From contig NZ_JAMOZL010000004.1 in NCBI RefSeq assembly GCF_023667495.1, positions 434,001 to 498,000 of the forward strand: a DNA stretch of 64,000 nucleotides, in the 5' to 3' direction. Below the pieces are notes generated by a model, which ran no database searches, was not told the origin of the DNA, and worked only from the letters and a program-made list of their open reading frames with translations. The stretch is from Dyadobacter sp. MSC1_007. Lineage in GTDB: Bacteria; Bacteroidota; Bacteroidia; Cytophagales; Spirosomataceae. Every line of letters begins with the position of its first letter. Position 1 is the first letter of the stretch. Position numbers and translations under genes: made by a program. Below are positions 58,708 to 64,000 of the stretch, piece after piece.

Positions 58708-59430
58708 TTACATGCCGAATTTGTTCAACTGTTTTACCAGCACGTCAAAATCCTTAGGATAAGGCGCCTCAACACGTATAGGATCGCCGTTCATAAGCGC
58801 AAATGAAAGCGACCGTGCATGAAGCGCAACGCGTTGAATAAGAGGCTGTTCTTCTGTATCCTTTTTCAGATTAAACTTCCTTTTCAGGCTCGAAAGGAAT
58901 ATCGGTTCGCCACCATATTGCGGGTCGCAAACTATCGGGGCTTTGAGGCACGAAAGGTGAATGCGGATCTGGTGCATACGACCGGTTATGGGTATACATT
59001 CCACTAACGTATAGCCGCGGTACACTTGCAACGTATTAAATATCGTTTCCGCTTCCTTCCCCGCCGCCCTGTCGATCTTGACGACAGTACCGTTTTTCAA
59101 TGGAAGAATAGGGAGATATACCGAGATACTATCCAGATTATGGATTCCGGTGGCAACGGCGTGGTAACGCTTTGTCACCTGCCTGTGTTCAAACTGCATA
59201 GCCAGATGTCGGTACGCGGCCGGATTCTTGGCAAATGCAAGCACCCCGGATGTTTCCTTATCCAGCCGATGTGCGGCCTGAAGCTCCGGGTTATATTCTT
59301 TTGCAAGCCTCAGCACGCTTCCTCCGCGGTCTGCTGTCCGTTCGTCCAGCGTCGCCAGGTGCGGTGGTTTGTTTACCAGCAAAAAATCATCATCCTCAAA
59401 TAAAATGATGTCCTTAAAATTGATTTTCAT
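58708..59430 (-). CDS. RluA family pseudouridine synthase
   Basis: A 240-residue enzyme starting at ATG 59430 (MKINFKDIILFEDDDFLLVN). The catalytic aspartate lies in AAHRLDKETSGVLAFAK; further motifs are NKPPHLATLD, VTKRYHAVATG and RMHQIRIHLSCLKAPIVCD. It lacks an N-terminal S4 RNA-binding domain, so it is the short form. It isomerises uridine in rRNA or tRNA; the target site cannot be read from sequence alone. Gene order suggests separate transcription from the antitoxin-like gene upstream. Confidence 0.92.
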   Translation of the reverse strand: MKINFKDIILFEDDDFLLVNKPPHLATLDERTADRGGSVLRLAKEYNPELQAAHRLDKETSGVLAFAKNPAAYRHLAMQFEHRQVTKRYHAVATGIHNLDSISVYLPILPLKNGTVVKIDRAAGKEAETIFNTLQVYRGYTLVECIPITGRMHQIRIHLSCLKAPIVCDPQYGGEPIFLSSLKRKFNLKKDTEEQPLIQRVALHARSLSFALMNGDPIRVEAPYPKDFDVLVKQLNKFGM

Positions 59431-59526
59431 ATGTTTCAATAAAAATAATCCGGATGATGTGCCTACTTGGCCATTCATCCGGATTGTCTCGGCCACTGGC
59501 CTGTATCCGCTACAAAGATAACTATG

Positions 59527-59712
59527 TTATTTGTTTTTGCGTGCTTCTTCCCAATCGACTGAACCTTCATCTTTCCTGGCCTCAATAGCAACTGCGTCTT
59601 CTATATCTTCCAAGATGTCAGCAAGGTTTTCGCGTTGTTTCAGCAATTCCAAATCTATAACGACGGCCTTCCTTTGCCCTATTTCGTCTGTTAGATAACT
59701 TACCCCTTTCAT
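59527..59712 (-). CDS. Antitoxin-like small protein
   Basis: A 61-residue acidic protein: MKGVSYLTDEIGQRKAVVID, then LELLKQRENLADILEDIEDA and the tail SVDWEEARKNK. From memory this matches a very common Bacteroidota antitoxin type ('MKG.S..TDE...K.V.ID') that normally precedes a RelE/ParE-like toxin gene. Here no toxin follows; the next gene, 96 bases away, is the pseudouridine synthase. It is therefore probably orphaned. Confidence 0.65.
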   Translation of the reverse strand: MKGVSYLTDEIGQRKAVVIDLELLKQRENLADILEDIEDAVAIEARKDEGSVDWEEARKNK

Positions 59713-59755
59713 AGCAAGACTGATAAAATTTTACACAATTTACTTAAAATCAGTC

Positions 59756-60466
59756 TCAAACCAATGCACTCACCTTCGTAGGATTCGGGTTGATCGTATC
59801 CGATTCTACCAGACCGTCGCGGAGACGTACGACCCTGTGTGCGTAATGCGCGATATCCTCTTCGTGCGTCACCATTACGATCGTATTTCCTTTGCTGTAA
59901 AGCTGGTCGAAAAGGTCCATGATCTCGTAGGAAGTCCTGGAATCGAGGTTACCGGTAGGTTCGTCGGCGAGCAGGATACTTGGGTCATTCACCAGCGCTC
60001 TGGCAATGGCGACGCGTTGCCGCTGCCCACCCGAAAGTTCATTGGGTTTGTGGCCGGCGCGGTTTTCCAGACCTACATTTTTCAGCGACAGCATCGCCTT
60101 CTCCTTCCGATCCGACTTGCTCAAACCTGCATAAATAAGCGGAAGCGCCACATTATCGAGCGACGACATTCTGGGCAGGAGGTTAAATGTCTGGAAAACA
60201 AAACCGATCTCCTTGTTCCTGATCTCGGCCAATTCACTCTCCGTCATATCGCTGACGTCCTTAGTATTTAAGATGTATTTTCCCGTAGTAGGCGTGTCAA
60301 GACAACCGATAATATTCATCAAAGTCGATTTTCCCGAACCCGAAGGTCCCATAAACGCTACATACTCACCCTTATTCACCGAAATGGTCACCGATTTAAG
60401 CGCCTCGATGATCTCACTTCCCATTACATACCGCTTCGCAATTTCACTGGTTTCTATGATCTTCAT
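59756..60466 (-). CDS. ABC transporter ATPase, LolD/MacB type
   Basis: A 236-residue ATPase. Walker A is [15 protein letters not shown], the Q-loop [18 protein letters not shown], the signature [15 protein letters not shown], Walker [13 protein letters not shown], and the H-loop VTHEEDIA. This is the compact subunit used with FtsX/MacB-like permeases for lipoprotein sorting, peptide or antibiotic export. No permease gene is in the window, so the partner must be encoded elsewhere. The gene lies 50 bases downstream of the large membrane/TPR gene on the same strand. Confidence 0.94.
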   Translation of the reverse strand: MKIIETSEIAKRYVMGSEIIEALKSVTISVNKGEYVAFMGPSGSGKSTLMNIIGCLDTPTTGKYILNTKDVSDMTESELAEIRNKEIGFVFQTFNLLPRMSSLDNVALPLIYAGLSKSDRKEKAMLSLKNVGLENRAGHKPNELSGGQRQRVAIARALVNDPSILLADEPTGNLDSRTSYEIMDLFDQLYSKGNTIVMVTHEEDIAHYAHRVVRLRDGLVESDTINPNPTKVSALV

Positions 60467-60516
60467 GAAAGAGAATTTTTTCTGTTGGGAAAAATCTTAA
60501 AAGCTAAAATATCAAA

Positions 60517-63180
60517 TCACTGAAATTCTGCCCTTTGTTTTTCGATAAGTGCCCGCATAGGCTGATAGCGATCCAGAAATCGCTGATAGTCGGCAGGTAA
60601 CGCATATTGCTTCACTTTGGCTTCTCCTTCACTCCCTTGTCCCAGCAGGCCCTGTTCCAGGCTTAAAAAAGCATATTGTTCCCAAAGCTGCGGCGCAAAT
60701 TCATTATATCTCAATGCGTCCAACACCATTTGATATGCCCGCGGCCCCTGCTTCTTTTTCCTAAAATATTCCGATGCCGAAGCAACCATACCAGCGTCAA
60801 ACGGATTGGCCCTGACTGCATTTGAATAGTTCGCGTCAGAAGGTGACTTTGCGGCTACCGTAAACAGCGAATCTCCCAACGGTTTCGGTTTAGCGGCGGT
60901 GAATAATGTCTGTTTCAGTTGGTCGATCGCCACATTCTTTTCACTATTCTGAATTTTATCCAACAGAACCACCGCTACTTCTTTCTTATCCGAAAGTGCA
61001 TTTGCGACCGCCATTCCGATGGTTCCTTCTATCCCTTCTACCACGGACAACGTCTGGATAGCTTTATCGTAAAGGCCAAGTTGTAACAGCCAGTGCCCAA
61101 GGATTTTGTCATACAATTCATTAGGTTCGCCATCCTCGACAGACCAACTATTCAAAATTTCCAACGCTTTTAGCTTATTACCACTATAAAACTCGGGGTA
61201 AAGTGCTGCAAGGGACAAGTCTCTTGATAAAACCGGGTTCTTAGCCGCCAATAAGGGCAACAATTTCGCCGGAGTACTGTCATTCCGCGCCTGGTTAGTC
61301 GCGTAATTCAACAAATAGGCAAACGCAGCAACACTAAGCAGCGAATCGGCCGGAACCGAAGATGCGTTGAATGCTTCCTTTGAAAAATTTTGCCGTAAAT
61401 TCTGAACCGCGAGCCAATTGGCTTGCCACGAAAGGTATGAATGCTTGTCGCTGCTGAACGCCAGGGAATCGAGCAAGCCTGAATCCGTGCTTTTGGCAAA
61501 AATTGCAAGCAAGTTGGTGGCTGGTATTTCCGGACGACTCGAACTGGCTTGCGCTTTGTCCAAATAGTAATACGCAGAATCCGCCACATTTGTTTTGGAA
61601 TACAGCATGCCCAGGTTATTCAAGAGCTCGCCGTTGCGGGGAAACCTGCGAATGCCTTCCTGCAAACTATATACAGCGTCAAAAAACAGGTTTTCCTCCA
61701 CTAATATGCCGCTCAGCCCGGCATAGGCTTGCGGAGATGGGTTTTTAAGCAACGCTTGCCTGAAATAATAGGCAGCCGCATTCCGGTCGCCCTGCTTCAA
61801 TGCCAGTGAAGCGAGGGAATAGTTGGATTTATGATTTTGAAATTCCTGCTGCAATGCCAGTTTATAATATTGTTCTGCCAAAGCAAACTCTTGCGTTCTC
61901 GCATGAAGATCACCCAAGCCATTAAAATATCCTGCAATGGCTTGATTAACAGGCAACAGTTTTTGGATAGAAAATAAAACTACTACACCTGCGAAGCCAA
62001 ACAATCGCGTTTGCGTCAAACCGAAACGCAATGGTTTGTACAATACCTTATATACAGCCAGTTTTTGTTGAAAAACTTCGTAAAAATTGACCAATACATA
62101 AAAAAGGAACAGCACTCCCATCGCAAGTTGTCCCTGCACGACCACATCTTCCAATGCTTCTAGCACCGGGTCGTTTGCAGCGGCGGCCGCAAAACCTGAA
62201 AATGACACCGCTATGATGAACAGGCCTAAATACAGCCAAAAACCCGTGCTCCGGAAAGGAATTAGTCCCTGTGTAGAATCTGCACGCCTTCTGAAACCCC
62301 AAATCCCCAGAATTCCGGCTGCTAATGCAAGAAAAACAGGGTTGATAAGGGTTACATTCCAATCTATTCGTTTGGTGTTTTGAAGATAGATTAGCAGCAA
62401 TACCAAAAGGTACAGTACACTCACAACTATGAATTGCACCAGCCCCGACCTTCCCTTGCCCGTTGAACCGCTGGTACTAAGCCAAACAAGTCCAGCCATG
62501 ATCTCCGTGGCCGAAACAAGCAAAAAAAGCGCTGTAAGAAAAAACCAGAGGGGAAATGAGTACGCAGAAGCTGCGAGAGCAGGAACCGGAGCAGCAGCAC
62601 CCACCGCAACGATCACCGCAAGCAGCGCCGAAACACCCGATATGCCCATTATCCGCATGCTAATGCCCAGATCCGGCCGGAAAGCCTGAAAATAATAGGT
62701 CACGCCCGCATACAGCACAACTGCGATCAGGAACAATGCGCGGTTCTCCGTCCCGAATACGCTCAAAGTTTCGAGCCTGGCGAATGCGAGGAACATGATG
62801 AAAAGGATCATCCCGGCCAGATACCAGAATCGCGACAGGGTCGTCAGCGCGGCCAGGATCAGCGACAAACCCACCAACCCACCTATCCAGAATAGATTGA
62901 CTGTCCACAAATTGATTTCCATCACCGACGAGACAAAACTCTCCGTCACCAGATGCGACGGCGTTGAAATGCCATATTGCCATTGACCAATACGCAACAC
63001 GTCCACCACGGCGGTAATATCGGATAATTCGCTGACGACATTCCAGCGGATGACATTTGCCAGCGGATCAATACATTGAATGATAAAGAACGTTAATGCC
63101 AGAACAAGTATAAGGAAAGCAGCAATGGTCATGCGCCGCTCAGAGGGCGACCATACTTTCCAGAAAAAGAATTCCTTCAT
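60517..63180 (-). CDS. Large membrane protein with C-terminal TPR domain
   Basis: An 887-residue protein. The first 420 residues contain about ten to eleven membrane helices, for example MTIAAFLILVLALTFFIIQ, VNLFWIGGLVGLSLILAAL and LYLGLFIIAVSFSGFAAAA. The rest is a TPR solenoid: DLHARTQEFALAEQYYKLAL, DRNAAAYYFRQALLKNPS, NLFFDAVYSLQEGIRRFPR and ELLNNLGMLYSK, followed by a longer helical part. I do not recognise a family with a known role; the layout recalls O-antigen-ligase-like or glycosyltransferase-adjacent membrane-TPR proteins, but no such motifs are seen. It follows a toxin-antitoxin pair by 27 bases and precedes an ABC ATPase. Confidence 0.8.
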   Translation of the reverse strand: MKEFFFWKVWSPSERRMTIAAFLILVLALTFFIIQCIDPLANVIRWNVVSELSDITAVVDVLRIGQWQYGISTPSHLVTESFVSSVMEINLWTVNLFWIGGLVGLSLILAALTTLSRFWYLAGMILFIMFLAFARLETLSVFGTENRALFLIAVVLYAGVTYYFQAFRPDLGISMRIMGISGVSALLAVIVAVGAAAPVPALAASAYSFPLWFFLTALFLLVSATEIMAGLVWLSTSGSTGKGRSGLVQFIVVSVLYLLVLLLIYLQNTKRIDWNVTLINPVFLALAAGILGIWGFRRRADSTQGLIPFRSTGFWLYLGLFIIAVSFSGFAAAAANDPVLEALEDVVVQGQLAMGVLFLFYVLVNFYEVFQQKLAVYKVLYKPLRFGLTQTRLFGFAGVVVLFSIQKLLPVNQAIAGYFNGLGDLHARTQEFALAEQYYKLALQQEFQNHKSNYSLASLALKQGDRNAAAYYFRQALLKNPSPQAYAGLSGILVEENLFFDAVYSLQEGIRRFPRNGELLNNLGMLYSKTNVADSAYYYLDKAQASSSRPEIPATNLLAIFAKSTDSGLLDSLAFSSDKHSYLSWQANWLAVQNLRQNFSKEAFNASSVPADSLLSVAAFAYLLNYATNQARNDSTPAKLLPLLAAKNPVLSRDLSLAALYPEFYSGNKLKALEILNSWSVEDGEPNELYDKILGHWLLQLGLYDKAIQTLSVVEGIEGTIGMAVANALSDKKEVAVVLLDKIQNSEKNVAIDQLKQTLFTAAKPKPLGDSLFTVAAKSPSDANYSNAVRANPFDAGMVASASEYFRKKKQGPRAYQMVLDALRYNEFAPQLWEQYAFLSLEQGLLGQGSEGEAKVKQYALPADYQRFLDRYQPMRALIEKQRAEFQ

Positions 63181-63207
63181 AGGTTTTTGTTGATAGGGAA
63201 TAGGAAA

Positions 63208-63540
63208 CTAATGTCCTGTGATTTCCACAAGATCATTTGTTCGAAGTAAATCCAGTGCCGAAGCGAGATTATTTGTGAGAATTTGTTTTAGCCTGTCTTT
63301 TGATGTGTTACCGCAAGTAAGCCATATCACTTTCGGCGGGCTTCTGTGCCGCTCTAACAGTGTGATAAAATCGTCATCCTTTGTGATAACGATGGCATTT
63401 CGCGTCCGGCAATCGAAAAAGATTTCTTCGTCCCTGGCATGCTGAAGATCAAGGAACTTTGCTGAAAAACACGGAATATTAAAATTTTCTGTGATCCATC
63501 TCGACAGGCCGGGAGGTAGGTGCGCATCCAGGATAATCAT
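63208..63540 (-). CDS. DUF5615 PIN-like toxin
   Basis: A 110-residue PIN-like nuclease-fold protein. The start MIILDAHLPPGLSRWI holds the first acidic residue, the next lies in LQHARDEEIFFD, and AIVITKDDDFITLL carries the conserved Asp cluster typical of DUF5615. It is the presumed toxin, an RNase, of the pair. Its ATG overlaps the stop of the DUF433 gene by one base, which implies coupled translation. Confidence 0.9.
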   Translation of the reverse strand: MIILDAHLPPGLSRWITENFNIPCFSAKFLDLQHARDEEIFFDCRTRNAIVITKDDDFITLLERHRSPPKVIWLTCGNTSKDRLKQILTNNLASALDLLRTNDLVEITGH

Positions 63541-63773
63541 TATGCAGCCTGTAAAACCGGGTGATTAAGCTTCACCGCGGCGTATAAAAGACACGCGGTA
63601 ATATCTTCCGGTTCAAGATCAGGCAGTTCTTCTGTTGTGATCTGCTCGGGGGAGAGTCCGGCCGCTAACAGCTCGATTACGTCTGTTACCCTTATCCGCA
63701 TATTTCTGATACACGGCTTTCCTCCACACTGTTCCGGATTGAAGGTAATGCGCTCTAAAAGTTGCATATTCAT
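63540..63773 (-). CDS. DUF433 antitoxin
   Basis: A 77-residue antitoxin. The DUF433 pattern is clear: ITFNPEQCGGKPCIRNMRI, then RVTDVIELLAAGLSPEQI and ITACLLYAAVKLNHP. DUF433 proteins bind DNA through a small helical domain and pair with DUF5615 toxins. Two ATGs, at 63773 and 63767, are possible starts. A well-spaced promoter lies just upstream. Confidence 0.9.
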   Translation of the reverse strand: MNMQLLERITFNPEQCGGKPCIRNMRIRVTDVIELLAAGLSPEQITTEELPDLEPEDITACLLYAAVKLNHPVLQAA

Positions 63774-63795
63774 TTTAATATCCCGAAGATGAATT

Positions 63796-63827
63796 CAAAT
63801 TTACCCTATTTACACCATTTACTCAAA
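63796..63827 (-). promoter_or_regulatory. Promoter of the DUF433/DUF5615 module
   Basis: On the minus strand TTTG (63827-63824) and TAAATTTG (63803-63796) are separated by 20 bases, the best -33/-7 pair in the window. The ATG at 63773 lies 22 bases downstream. Confidence 0.7.
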
Positions 63828-63964
63828 CTGGTTTTGTTCTCAAAAACCCTCCAAAAAGTTCCCTGACCGTCTTCCGAAATCCATTTTCAGGGAATATTAA
63901 ATACAGTTTTCGGGAAAAACGGGTGATTTTCTAAAAAATATCCAATAAATCGATCCTTCTGCTA

Positions 63965-63995
63965 TTGGTACTGACCAAATTATCTCCTACTTTTG
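63965..63995 (+). promoter_or_regulatory. Promoter pointing out of the window
   Basis: TTGG at 63965-63968 and TACTTTTG at 63988-63995, 19 bases apart, match the -33/-7 pair. It faces right, so it should drive a gene just beyond the right edge. The rest of 63830-64000 shows nothing else. Confidence 0.55.
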
Positions 63996-64000
63996 CGGTC

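Overview
The window reads as a piece of chromosome from a Bacteroidota bacterium of the order Cytophagales; a Dyadobacter- or Spirosoma-like member of the Spirosomataceae is my best guess (inference from gene content, no search was run). Supporting signs are a GldG gliding protein, a secreted protein ending in a type IX secretion (T9SS) C-terminal domain, a family-3 'animal-type' glycogen synthase, a eukaryote-like NADP isocitrate dehydrogenase, DUF1080 and PVC-type cytochrome proteins, and promoters of the Bacteroidota form TTTG (-33) / TAnnTTTG (-7). No rRNA, transposase, phage gene or CRISPR array was seen. One tRNA, tRNA-Leu(CAG), lies near 43.6 kb.

Layout. 0-4 kb: the start of an ECF sigma factor, then a probable two-gene sugar catabolism operon (a Tat-exported sugar isomerase/epimerase and a dehydrogenase-HEAT-cytochrome c fusion), all on the minus strand. 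4.1-5 kb: YraN and a RelE-type toxin-antitoxin pair. 5.2-9.7 kb: lipB with a small conserved partner, a PolB-like 3'-5' exonuclease and RNase R. 9.7-15.2 kb: two small overlapping unknown genes, a DUF1080 hydrolase, a phytanoyl-CoA dioxygenase-like protein, gldG and dnaN. 15.3-17.7 kb: a BlaI-type repressor and M56 (BlaR1-like) sensor peptidase under three inverted-repeat operators. 17.7-26.7 kb: a PaaE-like reductase, an aspartate aminotransferase, RtcB, an orphan antitoxin-like gene, an Omp85-type barrel, icd, formyl-THF cyclo-ligase and asd. 26.7-32.9 kb: an isolated nuoD behind a GHL10-type glycosidase, glycogen synthase, another orphan antitoxin and prmA.

33-43.5 kb: a 1561-residue secreted protein of unknown function, plsY, an M20 peptidase, a patch of inverted repeats, a TPR protein, hpt and a beta-CASP metallo-hydrolase. 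43.6-48.1 kb, just after the tRNA: a run of poorly recognised genes (antitoxin-like, barrel, lipoprotein-like, small protein, a membrane protein resembling the N-terminal half of a rhomboid-protease family, a pentapeptide protein). 48.2-51.5 kb: a repeat-built T9SS substrate. 51.7-56.3 kb: a Crp-type regulator with a ferredoxin-reductase-like flavoprotein, a second BlaI-M56 module, HemJ and an exported MsrA. 56.4-58.6 kb: an outer-membrane barrel protein and two tandem paralogous membrane proteins. 58.7-63.8 kb: an RluA pseudouridine synthase, an antitoxin-like gene, an ABC ATPase, an 887-residue membrane/TPR protein and a DUF433/DUF5615 toxin-antitoxin pair. A promoter at the very end fires out of the window.

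The most noteworthy observations are (1) two independent BlaI-M56 sensor modules in which a palindromic operator sits between the -33 and -7 boxes, one apparently leaderless; (2) the giant secreted protein with a helical, winged-helix-like insert in an otherwise beta-rich chain; (3) a solitary nuoD; (4) a set of antitoxin-like genes without visible toxins; and (5) a tRNA-proximal block of lineage-specific genes that includes an unexplained plus-strand terminator.
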